A stretch of DNA of 64,000 nt, taken from Ideonella margarita (GTDB lineage: Bacteria; Pseudomonadota; Gammaproteobacteria; Burkholderiales; Burkholderiaceae_C). Positions 38,661-47,646 of this stretch are shown here, one piece after another. Each line of letters starts with the position of its first letter. Positions within the stretch are counted from its first letter, which is position 1. Position numbers and translations under genes: made by a program. Where the stretch lies: NCBI RefSeq assembly GCF_038066635.1, contig NZ_JBBUTI010000002.1, positions 62,001 through 126,000 of the forward strand, read 5' to 3'. The notes beneath the pieces are model-generated. The model had not been told where the DNA came from and made no database searches. It saw only the letters and a program-made list of their open reading frames with translations.

Positions 38661-39776
38661 ATGTCATGGATGAATTGCCGCCGCACCGTGGTCGCTCTGC
38701 TGAGCCTGGCGGCGCTGTGCACCCAGTTTGCCCGCGCAGCCGAAGGACAAGACCACCCGGCGGTGGCGGCCTACCCGGGCGCCAAGATCGAGAAGTACGA
38801 CTACAAGGAATACGAGGAAGCGCAGCTGCTGCTGAGCAAGCCGTACCTGGTCCACGGCAAGTACAAGGCCGACAAGGTATTGCCCGTGGAAGGCCAGGTG
38901 ACGTACATCCACTACCGCATCCCGGGCTCGGCCTCGGCGCTGCAGGTGATGCGCAACTACCAAAGCTCGCTGCGCCGCAGTGGCTTCCAGGAACTGTTCG
39001 TGTGCGAGCGCCCCTGCATCAATGACAACCTGGGTGACCTGCGCGAGCTGCTCAAGGCGCGTGATCTGTACCTGAACGGCCACTATGACGTCCAGTACCT
39101 GTCAGCGCAGCGCGGCAACACCTACGTCTCGCTGGCCGTGAACACCTTCGGCAGCGGCAGCGACACCTACGCCTGGCTGTTCGTCATCGACAAGGGTGCG
39201 CTGGACGACGGCAAGATGGCCATCTCCGGCGAAAGCCCGATGGCCCTGGCGCTGGCCGCCAGCGGCAAGGTCGACGTCTATGGCTTCCAGTTCGACACCG
39301 GCAAGGCGCAACTGAAGAGCGGCTCTGACGCGACCCTGCGTGAGCTGGCCAAGGTGATGACCGACAACCCGGATCTGCGCATTGATGTGGTGGGCCACAC
39401 CGACGACGTGGGCCAGGCCGAGGCGAACCTGGCGCTCTCGCAGGCCCGCGCCCAGGCCGTGACGATGGCCCTGACACAGCAATACGCCGTGGCCGCTGAG
39501 CGCATGGCTGCCACCGGCCAAGGCGCCAGCCAGCCGGTGGCGCCCAACACGAACGAAGCCGGCCGTGCAAAGAACCGCCGCGTGGAAATCATCGTGCGCG
39601 CACCTGCGGCCAACACCGCGGCGCCTGTGCAGCAACGCCAGCAGCGCATGCAGCGCGCACCGGTTGAAACACCGACGCCCACGCCCAAGCCCGAAGAAAA
39701 CAAGCCGACCGTGGGCGACCGCACCCGCAGCGCCATCGACACCTTGAACTCGATCAAGGGCCTGTTCGGCCGCTGA
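38661..39776 (+). CDS. OmpA-domain protein with DUF4892-like N-terminal part
   Basis: 371 residues from ATG 38661, which has AAGGAG eight bases upstream. Signal peptide 1-26 (cleavage after ARA). The N-terminal domain (about 30-200: AYPGAKIEKYDYKEYEEA, the PVEGQVTYIHYRIPG strand, then SALQVMRNYQ) resembles DUF4892. The OmpA-like domain (about 205-315) has YGFQFDTGKAQL, VVGHTDDVGQAEANLALS and KNRRVEIIV. A Pro/Gln-rich linker and a short tail follow. Likely an outer-membrane- or periplasm-located peptidoglycan-binding protein. It splits the histidine gene cluster. TAGCAT at 38586-38591 could be a -10 but the fit is weak. Confidence 0.85.
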   Translation: MSWMNCRRTVVALLSLAALCTQFARAAEGQDHPAVAAYPGAKIEKYDYKEYEEAQLLLSKPYLVHGKYKADKVLPVEGQVTYIHYRIPGSASALQVMRNYQSSLRRSGFQELFVCERPCINDNLGDLRELLKARDLYLNGHYDVQYLSAQRGNTYVSLAVNTFGSGSDTYAWLFVIDKGALDDGKMAISGESPMALALAASGKVDVYGFQFDTGKAQLKSGSDATLRELAKVMTDNPDLRIDVVGHTDDVGQAEANLALSQARAQAVTMALTQQYAVAAERMAATGQGASQPVAPNTNEAGRAKNRRVEIIVRAPAANTAAPVQQRQQRMQRAPVETPTPTPKPEENKPTVGDRTRSAIDTLNSIKGLFGR

Positions 39777-39808
39777 GCCTGAGAACGGCGGGCCGCGCAG
39801 GCCCCAAC

Positions 39809-39845
39809 AAAAAGCCCGCCAGGTTTTGCGCCTGGCGGGCTTTTT
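39809..39845. terminator. Bidirectional terminator between the ompA-type gene and hisA
   Basis: AAAAAGCCCGCCAGG/CCTGGCGGGCTTTTT, a perfect 15 bp inverted repeat with a 7-base loop, flanked by A and T runs. It can end both converging transcripts. Confidence 0.95.
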
Positions 39846-39878
39846 CAATCCAGGGGCCACCAAGGCCCGGCAGACAAC

Positions 39879-40622
39879 TCAGTCGCCGTTCAACTCGTCG
39901 GCGCGAGCCTGGCCGGCTGCAAAGTCGAGGGCGCCGGTGTAGATGGAGCGGCCGCAGATCACGCCTTCGACGCCTTCGCTTTCAACGGCGCACAGGCGTT
40001 CGATGTCGGCCAGATTCGACAGGCCACCCGATGCGATGACCGGGATGTGCAGCGCCTGGGCGAGCTTCACGGTGGCGTCGATGTTGATGCCGGTCAGCAT
40101 GCCGTCGCGGCCGATGTCGGTGTAGATCACGCCTTCGACGCCGTAGTCCTCGAACTTCTTGGCGAGGTCGATGACTTCATGGCCGGTGAGCTTGCTCCAG
40201 CCGTCGGTGGCCACCTTGCCGTCCTTGGCGTCGAGGCCCACGATGATGTGACCGCCAAAGGCCGTGCAGGCATCGCGCAGGAAGCCAGGGTTCTTCACCG
40301 CGGCGGTGCCGATGATGACGTAGCTGATGCCGTCATCGAGATAGCGCTCGATGGTGTCCAGATCACGGATGCCGCCACCCAACTGCACGGGGATGTCGTT
40401 GCCGACCTCGCGCAGGATGGCCTTGATGGCGCCTTCGTTCACCGGCTTGCCGGCGAACGCGCCATTCAGGTCCACCAGATGCAGGCGTCGCGCACCGGCG
40501 TCAACCCAGCGGCGCGCCATGGCGGCCGGGTCTTCACCGAAGGTGGTGGACACATTCATGTCGCCTTGTTCGAGGCGGACACATTGACCATCTTTGAGGT
40601 CGATCGCAGGGATCAGCAGCAT
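39879..40622 (-). CDS. hisA: Phosphoribosylformimino-AICAR ribotide isomerase
   Basis: Fourth step of histidine synthesis, a TIM-barrel isomerase. 247 residues. Asp8 (MLLIPAIDLKDG) and Asp131 (VGLDAKDG) are the catalytic pair positions, with phosphate-binding QLGGGIRD and ASGGLSNLADI. It is the last gene of the hisGDCBHA run, and a strong terminator follows. A 72 bp gap with a stable hairpin separates it from hisH, whereas hisG-hisH are otherwise close or overlapping. Confidence 0.97.
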   Translation of the reverse strand: MLLIPAIDLKDGQCVRLEQGDMNVSTTFGEDPAAMARRWVDAGARRLHLVDLNGAFAGKPVNEGAIKAILREVGNDIPVQLGGGIRDLDTIERYLDDGISYVIIGTAAVKNPGFLRDACTAFGGHIIVGLDAKDGKVATDGWSKLTGHEVIDLAKKFEDYGVEGVIYTDIGRDGMLTGINIDATVKLAQALHIPVIASGGLSNLADIERLCAVESEGVEGVICGRSIYTGALDFAAGQARADELNGD

Positions 40623-40660
40623 GGCTCGCGGAGCGCAATTGAGGAAGTTGGAGGAGGTAT

Positions 40661-40685
40661 CCGGGTGCCTGACACAGGCGCCCGG
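40661..40685 (-). other. Stable intercistronic hairpin between hisH and hisA
   Basis: CCGGGTGCCTG-ACA-CAGGCGCCCGG: 11 bp stem with a single G-T pair and a 3-base loop. No T run follows on the minus strand, so it does not look like a terminator. It could mark RNA processing or protect the upstream message. Confidence 0.55.
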
Positions 40686-40694
40686 AGCGAAAGC

Positions 40695-41363
40695 TCAAGG
40701 TTGCCAGTGCAGGAAGTTCCGGTAAAGGGCCAAACCGTGTTCAGCGCTCTTTTCCGGATGGAATTGCGTGGCAAAAATATTATCCCGGGCGATGGCGCAG
40801 GTAAAGGTATCCCCGTAGTCCGTCAGGCCGGCACTGTGGCGCGGGTCGGACGGCTGGGCAAAGTAGCTGTGGACGAAATAAAAATAAGCCTCGTCCGGAA
40901 CACCGGCCCAGATCGGGTGCACGGCGCCGTCATGGGCCACCTGCCGCACCCGGTTCCAGCCCATCTGCGGCACCTTGAAACGGCTGCCGTCCGGCTGCAG
41001 ACGGCCGTCCAGCGCGAAGCGCTTCACGCGTCCACCGATCAGGCCGAGGCCGGGCGTGTCCTGCTCTTCAGAGTGGTCGAGCAGCATCTGCATGCCGACG
41101 CACACACCCATGAGCGGCTTGCTGGCCGCAGCCTCCAGCACGGCCTCTTTCAGGCCGGAATCGGCGAGCTCGCGCATGCAGTCACGCATCGCGCCCTGCC
41201 CTGGCAACACCACGCGCTCGGCGGCACGAACGTCCTCCGGACGCTGGGTCACGGTGACCTCCACGCCCGAGCCTGCAGCCACGTGCATCACGGCCTGCGA
41301 GACCGAGCGCAGGTTGCCCATGCCGTAGTCGACCACGGCCACGGTACGTTGACGCACCGACAT
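40695..41363 (-). CDS. hisH: Imidazole glycerol phosphate synthase, glutaminase subunit
   Basis: Supplies ammonia to HisF. 222 residues, class I glutamine amidotransferase. Triad: Cys88 (MGVCVGMQ), His202 and Glu204 (TQFHPEKS). The oxyanion strand reads LPGQGAM, the expected PGxG element. The start shares one base with the hisB stop (TGATG). Confidence 0.97.
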   Translation of the reverse strand: MSVRQRTVAVVDYGMGNLRSVSQAVMHVAAGSGVEVTVTQRPEDVRAAERVVLPGQGAMRDCMRELADSGLKEAVLEAAASKPLMGVCVGMQMLLDHSEEQDTPGLGLIGGRVKRFALDGRLQPDGSRFKVPQMGWNRVRQVAHDGAVHPIWAGVPDEAYFYFVHSYFAQPSDPRHSAGLTDYGDTFTCAIARDNIFATQFHPEKSAEHGLALYRNFLHWQP

Positions 41364-41959
41364 CAGAGACTGCCCTTGGTAGACGGAATCACGCCGGCCG
41401 AGCGCGGATCAGGCGTCAGCGCCATGCGCACTGCACGGCCGAAGGCCTTGAAGATCGTCTCGCACTGATGATGGGCGTTGTGGCCCTTCAGGTTGTCGAT
41501 GTGCAGGCTCACCAGCGCATGGTTCACGAAGCCCTGGAAGAACTCATAGACCAGCTGGGTGTCGAGCGCGCCGATCATGCCGCTGGTGAACTTGACGTCC
41601 ATCTCCAGGCCGGGCCGACCGGAGAAGTCGATCACCACGCGCGACAAAGCTTCGTCGAGCGGCACATAACTGTGGCCGTAACGGGTGATGCCCTTCTTGT
41701 CGCCAATGGCCTGCGCCACCGCCTGGCCGAGCGTGATGCCCACGTCTTCCACCGTGTGGTGACCGTCGATGTGCAGGTCACCGTCGGCCTCGATCTCGAT
41801 GTCGATCAGGCCGTGGCGGGCGATCTGGTCGAGCATGTGGTCAAAGAAGCCGATGCCGGTAGCCAGCTTCGATTGACCCGTGCCGTCCAGGTTGATGCGC
41901 ACCCGGATCTTGGTCTCGTTGGTATTGCGCTGGACTTCGGCGATGCGGGGTGAGCTCAT
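41363..41959 (-). CDS. hisB: Imidazoleglycerol-phosphate dehydratase
   Basis: Monofunctional dehydratase of 198 residues (no phosphatase domain, unlike enterobacterial HisB). Metal-binding motifs DGHHTVEDVGI and GHNAHHQCE are both complete, with FFDHMLDQIARH near the N-terminus. It overlaps hisC by 4 bp and hisH by 1 bp. A separate histidinol-phosphatase is needed and is not in this window. Confidence 0.97.
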   Translation of the reverse strand: MSSPRIAEVQRNTNETKIRVRINLDGTGQSKLATGIGFFDHMLDQIARHGLIDIEIEADGDLHIDGHHTVEDVGITLGQAVAQAIGDKKGITRYGHSYVPLDEALSRVVIDFSGRPGLEMDVKFTSGMIGALDTQLVYEFFQGFVNHALVSLHIDNLKGHNAHHQCETIFKAFGRAVRMALTPDPRSAGVIPSTKGSL

Positions 41960-43059
41960 GCTTGGGCTTCCTGGTTCAGATCGTTCAGGGCGGCCGTCAA
42001 GGCGGCCAGCATCTGGGTGTTTTCTTCCGGCGTGCCCACGGTGATGCGCAGGCAGTTGGCCAGCAGCGGGTGCAGGCCGGAAACGTTCTTGATCAGCACC
42101 TTGCGGGCCTTCATGCCGGCAAACACGCGGGCGGCGTCGGGCACACGCACCAGCACCATGTTGGCTTCGCTCGGGAAGGGCGTCAGGCCGGGCAGCGCTG
42201 ACAGCGCGGTGGTGATGCGGGTGCGCTCGGCGCGGATGATTTCCGCCTGGTGAGCGTATTCGTCGGCGTGCTCCAGCGCGAACAGGGCGGCTTCGCAGTT
42301 GAGCACGCTGATGTTGAACGGCGGGCGCAACTTGTCGATCTCGGCGATCACGGCGTTGCGGCCGATCAGATAGCCGATGCGAACGCCGGCCAGGCCGAAC
42401 TTGCTCATCGTGCGCATCAGCAGCACGTGGTCGTGGCGCTTGAGGCGGTCGAGCGAATCGCGCGAGGCGAACGGCTGATAGGCCTCGTCCATCACCACCA
42501 GGCCCGGCGAGGCCTCGATGATGGCTTCGATCACGTCGTCATCCCACAGGCTGGCCGTGGGGTTGTTCGGGAAGGCCAGCCAGACCAGCGCGGGCTGGTG
42601 CTCACGGATGGCAGCCAGCATGGCCGGGCCGTCGAGCTGGAAGTCGGCGGTGGTGGGCACGCCGACGAACTTCAGGCCCTGGAGCTTGGCGCTCATCTCG
42701 TACATCACGAAGCCCGGCAGCGGCGCCAGCACCACGTTGCCGGGCACGTCAGCGGCCAGCGTCAGCAGCGAGATCAGCTCATCCGAGCCATTGCCCAGCA
42801 TGATGTTGTTGCCGTCCGGCATCTGCGCATGGCGGGCCAGTTCGGCGCGCAGCACATCGCCGCGTTCAGCCGGATAGCGATTCAGGGCCACGTCGGCCAG
42901 GCGCGCACCCAGCTCGGCACGCAGGTGCTGCGGCAACTGGAACGGGTTCTCCATGGTGTCCACCTTGACCATGCCGGCGCTGGGCTGCACGGCATAGCCA
43001 TGCATGCCCTGCACATCGGCACGGAGAAAACGGGACATGCGGTCAGCCAGCGAAGTCAT
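41956..43059 (-). CDS. hisC: Histidinol-phosphate aminotransferase
   Basis: PLP-dependent class I/II aminotransferase, 367 residues from ATG 43059 (MTSLADRM). The PLP Lys is near residue 220 in TMSKFGLAGVRIGY. VDTMENPF, LGNGSDELI, FPNNPT and VMDEAYQPF are the expected motifs. A TTG six bases upstream is a less likely start. It overlaps hisB by 4 bp and follows hisD with a 69 bp gap. Confidence 0.97.
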   Translation of the reverse strand: MTSLADRMSRFLRADVQGMHGYAVQPSAGMVKVDTMENPFQLPQHLRAELGARLADVALNRYPAERGDVLRAELARHAQMPDGNNIMLGNGSDELISLLTLAADVPGNVVLAPLPGFVMYEMSAKLQGLKFVGVPTTADFQLDGPAMLAAIREHQPALVWLAFPNNPTASLWDDDVIEAIIEASPGLVVMDEAYQPFASRDSLDRLKRHDHVLLMRTMSKFGLAGVRIGYLIGRNAVIAEIDKLRPPFNISVLNCEAALFALEHADEYAHQAEIIRAERTRITTALSALPGLTPFPSEANMVLVRVPDAARVFAGMKARKVLIKNVSGLHPLLANCLRITVGTPEENTQMLAALTAALNDLNQEAQA

Positions 43060-43128
43060 GGGCAATTCCGGAAAATTCAGGGCAGTGCAGAACAGGGCGA
43101 AGCAAGGCGATGCAGAGGTGCGCGCCGC

Positions 43129-44445
43129 TCAGCGCTTCAGGCGCATCTCGGCGGCCATGGCATGGCCCTGCAGGCCTTCGCCATAAGCCAGCTCGGCGGC
43201 GATCACGCCCAGCGTCTGCGCACCGGCTTCACTCACCTCGATAAGGCTGCTGCGCTTCTGGAAATCGTAGGTGCCCAGCGGTGAGCTGAAGCGGGCCGTG
43301 CCCGAGGTAGGCAGCACATGGTTCGGGCCGGCGCAGTAGTCGCCCAGGCTTTCGCTGGTGTAGGCGCCGAGGAAGATGGCGCCGGCATGCTTGAGCGCAG
43401 GCTCCCAGCGATGCGGCTCTTCGCTGGACACTTCCAGATGCTCGGGCGCGATGCGGTTGCTGATCTCGCAGGCCTCTTCCATCGACCGGGTCAGGATCAG
43501 CGCACCACGGCCTTCCAGCGAAGCCTTGATGACCGCCGCACGCGGCATGGTGGGCAGCAGGCGCTCGATCGAGGCGCGCACCCGGGCCAGGTAAGCAGCG
43601 TCCGGGCACAGCAGGATGCTCTGCGCGAGCTCGTCATGCTCGGCCTGGCTGAACAGGTCCATCGCCACCCAGTCGGGCGGCGTGGTGCCATCGGCCAGCA
43701 CCAGAATCTCGCTCGGGCCGGCAATCATGTCGATGCCGACCTGGCCAAACACGCGGCGCTTGGCACTGGCCACGTAGGCATTGCCCGGGCCGGTGATCTT
43801 GTCGACCGGCGGCACCGTGGCCGTGCCGTAGGCCAGCGCGGCCACGGCCTGCGAGCCACCGATGGTGAAAGCGCGCGTGACACCCGCCACATAGGCGGCG
43901 GCCAGCACCAGCGCGTTCTTCTCGCCCTTCGGCGTGGGCACCACCATGATGATTTCACCGACCCCGGCCACGTGGGCGGGAATGGCGTTCATCAGCACGC
44001 TGGACGGATAAGCCGCCTTGCCGCCCGGCACGTAGATGCCGACGCGGTCCAGCGGCGTGACCTTCTGGCCCAGCAAGGTACCGTCTTCGTCGCGGTAGCT
44101 CCAGCTCTGGCCGCTGGCTTGCAGCTGGCGCTCGTGGTAGCTGCGCACGCGGCGGGCTGCGGCCTGCAGTGCATCGCGCTGGGCCGGGGTGATGGCCTCG
44201 AACGCGGCCTTCAGCTCTTCGCGCGTCAACTCGAGGGCCGCGACGCTGGGCGCCTGCAGGCCATCAAAACGCGCGGTGTATTCCAGCACCGCGGCATCGC
44301 CACGGGCCTGCACATCGGCCAGGATGTCTGCCACGCGCTGCTCGATGGCGGCGTCGGTGTCTGCAGCCCAATGGCGCAGGCGCTGGAATTCGGCTTCGAA
44401 ATCAGCGGCGGCGGTATCGAGTTGGCGCAGGTTCAGGTCAGACAT
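43129..44445 (-). CDS. hisD: Histidinol dehydrogenase
   Basis: Final two oxidation steps of histidine synthesis; zinc- and NAD-dependent. 438 residues from ATG 44445 (MSDLNLRQLD). Motifs include VPGGKAAYPSSVLMN, ITGPGNAYVASAKR, MIAGPSEILVLAD, FSQAEHDELAQ with zinc-ligand His, and IAPEHLEV with the catalytic Glu-His. Longer upstream starts lie in the hisG-hisD gap and are not conserved. Confidence 0.97.
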   Translation of the reverse strand: MSDLNLRQLDTAAADFEAEFQRLRHWAADTDAAIEQRVADILADVQARGDAAVLEYTARFDGLQAPSVAALELTREELKAAFEAITPAQRDALQAAARRVRSYHERQLQASGQSWSYRDEDGTLLGQKVTPLDRVGIYVPGGKAAYPSSVLMNAIPAHVAGVGEIIMVVPTPKGEKNALVLAAAYVAGVTRAFTIGGSQAVAALAYGTATVPPVDKITGPGNAYVASAKRRVFGQVGIDMIAGPSEILVLADGTTPPDWVAMDLFSQAEHDELAQSILLCPDAAYLARVRASIERLLPTMPRAAVIKASLEGRGALILTRSMEEACEISNRIAPEHLEVSSEEPHRWEPALKHAGAIFLGAYTSESLGDYCAGPNHVLPTSGTARFSSPLGTYDFQKRSSLIEVSEAGAQTLGVIAAELAYGEGLQGHAMAAEMRLKR

Positions 44446-44467
44446 GGGTCGCGGTTCAGGCAATGGT

Positions 44468-45106
44468 TCAGGCCGGGATGGCGCTGGCAAAGGCGTCGAT
44501 CATCGGACGCAGGGTGTCTCGCTTGAGCTTCAAGGCGGCCTGGTTCACCACCAGGCGCGACGAGATTTCCATGATGTGCTCCACCTCGACCAGGTGGTTG
44601 GCCACCAGCGTCTTGCCGGTGGACACCAGGTCGACGATGGCATCGGCCAGGCCGGTCAGCGGTGCGAGCTCCATCGAGCCATACAGCTTGATGAGGTCCA
44701 CGTGCACGCCCTTGTCGGCGAAGTGCTGGCGGGCCACGGTGGTGTACTTGGTGGCCACGCGGATGCGCGAGCCCTGGCGCACGGCCGCCTGGTAATCGAA
44801 GTCGTCGCGCACGGCCACGCTCATGCGGCACTTGGCGATGTTCAGGTCCAGCGGCTGGTACAGGCCTTCGCCGCCGTGTTCCAGCAGCACGTCCTTGCCG
44901 GCCACGCCCAGGTCGGCGCCGCCGTACTGCACGTAGGTCGGCACGTCGGTGGCGCGCACCAGCACCACACGCACATCAGGCCGGTTGGTGGCCAGGATGA
45001 GCTTGCGACTCTTTTCGGGGTCTTCGGTCACCTCGATGCCGGCGGCCGCCAGCAGCGGCAGGGTCTCTTCGAAGATGCGGCCTTTGGAGAGTGCCAGCGT
45101 GATCAT
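44468..45106 (-). CDS. hisG: ATP phosphoribosyltransferase, short form
   Basis: First committed step, joining PRPP and ATP. 212 residues. ITLALSKGRI at the N-terminus and the PRPP loop DAIVDLVSTGKTLVAN are clear. Length and the end after the catalytic domain identify the short HisG class, which lacks the C-terminal regulatory domain and requires HisZ for activity and feedback inhibition. No hisZ is in this window, so it must lie elsewhere. It overlaps murA by 4 bp. Confidence 0.97.
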   Translation of the reverse strand: MITLALSKGRIFEETLPLLAAAGIEVTEDPEKSRKLILATNRPDVRVVLVRATDVPTYVQYGGADLGVAGKDVLLEHGGEGLYQPLDLNIAKCRMSVAVRDDFDYQAAVRQGSRIRVATKYTTVARQHFADKGVHVDLIKLYGSMELAPLTGLADAIVDLVSTGKTLVANHLVEVEHIMEISSRLVVNQAALKLKRDTLRPMIDAFASAIPA

Positions 45107-46392
45107 GCGGGCACCCGTTCGATGTCGGCACCGATGGCGCGCAGCTTGGCTTCCATGCGGTCGTAACCGCGGTCCAGGTGATAGATGCGGTCAACGGCGG
45201 TGTCGCCATCGGCTACCAGGCCGGCGATCACGAGGCTGGCGGAGGCACGCAAGTCGGTGGCCATCACGGTCGCACCCGACAGGCGCTGAACGCCGGTCAC
45301 CACCGCCGTGTGGCCGTCCACGTCAATCTTGGCGCCGAGGCGGATCAACTCGTTGACGTGCATGAAGCGGTTCTCGAAGATCGTCTCGCTGATCTTCGCC
45401 GTGCCTTCAGCCACGCAGTTCACAGCCATGAACTGGGCCTGCATGTCGGTCGGGAACGCCGGGTATTCGCTGGTGCGGAAGCTGATGGCCTTCGGGCGGC
45501 CGCTGGCCTGCACGCGAATCCAGTCGTCGCCGCTGGTGATGGTCACACCGGCCTCGGTCAGCTTGTCGATGACGGCGTCCAGGTGATCGGCGCGCGCGCT
45601 GCGCAGGGTCACGTCGCCGCCGGTGGCTGCCACGGCGCACAGGAAGGTGCCGGTCTCGATGCGGTCCGGGATGATGCGGTGGCCATTCACCGGTGCATGC
45701 AGGCGCTCGACGCCCTGGACGCGGATGCGGTGCGTGCCGTGGCCTTCGATCTTCGCGCCCATGGCGATCAGCATCTCGGCGAGGTCCGGGATTTCCGGTT
45801 CCTGGGCGGCGTTTTCGAGGATGGTTTCACCCTCGGCCAGCACGGCGGCCATCAGCAGGTTTTCAGTGCCGGTGACAGTGACCATGTCGGTGGTGATGCG
45901 GGCACCGCGCAGGCGGCGCTGGCCGGCAGCGTTCATCGGAGCCAGCGCCTGGATGTAACCGTGCTCGACGACGATCTCCGCACCCATGGCCTGCAGGCCC
46001 TTGATGTGCTGGTCAACCGGGCGCGAGCCGATGGCGCAACCACCCGGCAGCGACACCGTGGCCGAGCCGAAGCGCGCCAGCAAGGGGCCGAGCACCAGGA
46101 TGGAGGCGCGCATGGTCTTGACCAGCTCGTACGGGGCGACCGTGGTGTTCACGGGGCCGGCATTGATCACCACGCGGTCTTCCTGCGCTGCATCGCGCTC
46201 AGCGGTGGCGCCCATGTGGCGCAGCAGCTTCAGAGTGGTCGACACGTCCTGCAGGCGGGGCACGTTGTTCAGCGTGACCGGCTCGGCGCTCAGCAAGGCG
46301 GCGCACAGCTCGGGCAGCGCGGCATTCTTGGCGCCGGAAATCAGCACTTCACCGCTCAGGGTGCGGCCGCCGCGGATGATGAGTTTGTCCAT
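45103..46392 (-). CDS. murA: UDP-N-acetylglucosamine 1-carboxyvinyltransferase
   Basis: First committed step of peptidoglycan synthesis, the fosfomycin target. 429 residues. Lys22 in SGAKNAALP and the active-site Cys119 in LPGGCAIGSRPVD are present; having Cys rather than Asp there predicts fosfomycin sensitivity at the target. The late motif DLRASASLVIAGLVADG is also canonical. It is placed between bolA and hisG, as is usual in Betaproteobacteria, and overlaps hisG. Confidence 0.97.
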   Translation of the reverse strand: MDKLIIRGGRTLSGEVLISGAKNAALPELCAALLSAEPVTLNNVPRLQDVSTTLKLLRHMGATAERDAAQEDRVVINAGPVNTTVAPYELVKTMRASILVLGPLLARFGSATVSLPGGCAIGSRPVDQHIKGLQAMGAEIVVEHGYIQALAPMNAAGQRRLRGARITTDMVTVTGTENLLMAAVLAEGETILENAAQEPEIPDLAEMLIAMGAKIEGHGTHRIRVQGVERLHAPVNGHRIIPDRIETGTFLCAVAATGGDVTLRSARADHLDAVIDKLTEAGVTITSGDDWIRVQASGRPKAISFRTSEYPAFPTDMQAQFMAVNCVAEGTAKISETIFENRFMHVNELIRLGAKIDVDGHTAVVTGVQRLSGATVMATDLRASASLVIAGLVADGDTAVDRIYHLDRGYDRMEAKLRAIGADIERVPA

Positions 46393-46513
46393 GTTCAGGG
46401 TGTCTCGTGGTTCAGTCAGGCGAGGCGCCGGGAGAACGAGGGGGCGGACTGCTCACTGGCGCCAGGCCATGCCACCACCCTGCCCTCCCGACCTCTGGGG
46501 CCGGAAGGCAGCG

Positions 46514-46798
46514 TCAATGGCGATGGGCGGCAGGTACCGGCAGGCTCGCGCCGGGGCCCGCGGCGGCCCATTCGGCCGGGGTAAGCGTTTTCATCGACAG
46601 CGCGTGGATTTCAGCGCGCATGCGGTCGCCCAAGGCGGCATACACGCGCTGGTGGCGGCGGATGCGGCTGAGGCCTTCAAATTCGGCAGCCACGATGGTG
46701 GCGTAGAAATGCTGGCCGTCCCCCTCGACTTCCAGGTGTTCGCACACCAGGCCGGCGGCGATGTAGTCGTGGAGTTGTGCGGGGGTTGGATTGGCCAT
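46514..46798 (-). CDS. BolA/IbaG-family protein
   Basis: 94 residues from ATG 46798 (MANPTPAQLH). The BolA fold is seen in CEHLEVEGDGQHFYATIVAAEFEG (in part) and RIRRHQRVYAALGDRM, with the conserved His of RHQ and MRAEIHALSMKTLTP at the end. BolA-type proteins pair with monothiol glutaredoxins in iron-sulfur handling and stress responses; the copy next to murA is the IbaG type. The last 15 residues are variable. Confidence 0.93.
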   Translation of the reverse strand: MANPTPAQLHDYIAAGLVCEHLEVEGDGQHFYATIVAAEFEGLSRIRRHQRVYAALGDRMRAEIHALSMKTLTPAEWAAAGPGASLPVPAAHRH

Positions 46799-46848
46799 GA
46801 TGCGGAGATTATCGCCGAAGCGGCCACCCTCTCGGGCAGCCGGGTGAA

Positions 46849-47646
46849 TCAGTGACGCAGCTTGTAGCCGGTCTTGAGCAGACGCAGCGTCAGACCGGCC
46901 ACCACGGCGGTGGCGGCTGCCACCACACCGAGGCTGGTCCAGGGCGACACGTCGCTTACGCCAAAGAAGCCGTGGCGGAAGCCATCGATCATGTAGAAGA
47001 ACGGATTCAGGTGGCTGGCCGCCTGCCAGAACGGCGGCAAGGTCTTGATCGAATAGAACACGCCGGCGAGCATCGTCATCGGCATGACCAGGAAGTTCTG
47101 GAACGCCGCCATCTGGTCGAACTTCTCGGCCCACAGCCCGGCGATCAGGCCCAGGCTGCCCATCAGGGCCGAGCCGAGCAGCGCAAACGCCAGCACCCAC
47201 AGCGGCTGCGCCAGCCCGGGTGGCGAGAACCACACCGTCACCAGCAGCACGCCCGTGCCCACCACCACGCCGCGCACCATGGCCGCGCCCACATAGGCCA
47301 CGAACCAGGCCCAGTGCGACAGCGGCGACACCAGCAGGAACACCAGATTGCCGGTGATCTTGCTCTGGATAAGGCTAGACGACGTGTTGGCAAAGCTGTT
47401 CTGCAACAGACTCATCATCACCAGACCCGGAATCAGGAAGGCGGTGTAGCCGATCTGGCCATACACCTTGACGTGGTCTTCGAGCACATGGCCGAAGATC
47501 AGCAGGTACAGCACAGCGGTCAGCACCGGTGCGCCCACCGTCTGGAAGCTGACCTTCCAGAACCGCAGCACTTCCTTGTAAAACAGCGTGCCAGCGCCCG
47601 ACAGCGCGCCGCCCGGCGTGCGCTCAACGATCACGGGGGTGTTCAT
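46849..47646 (-). CDS. ABC-2 type transporter permease
   Basis: 265 residues with six hydrophobic segments (about 35-55, 70-90, 115-140, 148-172, 180-200, 232-252). LVFLLVSPLSHW and PMTMLAGVFYSIKTLPP are typical of ABC-2 exporters of the YadH type. It overlaps its ATPase gene by 4 bp. In related genomes the pair lies beside the Mla phospholipid system, so lipid or cell-envelope export is possible, but the substrate is unknown. Confidence 0.93.
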   Translation of the reverse strand: MNTPVIVERTPGGALSGAGTLFYKEVLRFWKVSFQTVGAPVLTAVLYLLIFGHVLEDHVKVYGQIGYTAFLIPGLVMMSLLQNSFANTSSSLIQSKITGNLVFLLVSPLSHWAWFVAYVGAAMVRGVVVGTGVLLVTVWFSPPGLAQPLWVLAFALLGSALMGSLGLIAGLWAEKFDQMAAFQNFLVMPMTMLAGVFYSIKTLPPFWQAASHLNPFFYMIDGFRHGFFGVSDVSPWTSLGVVAAATAVVAGLTLRLLKTGYKLRH

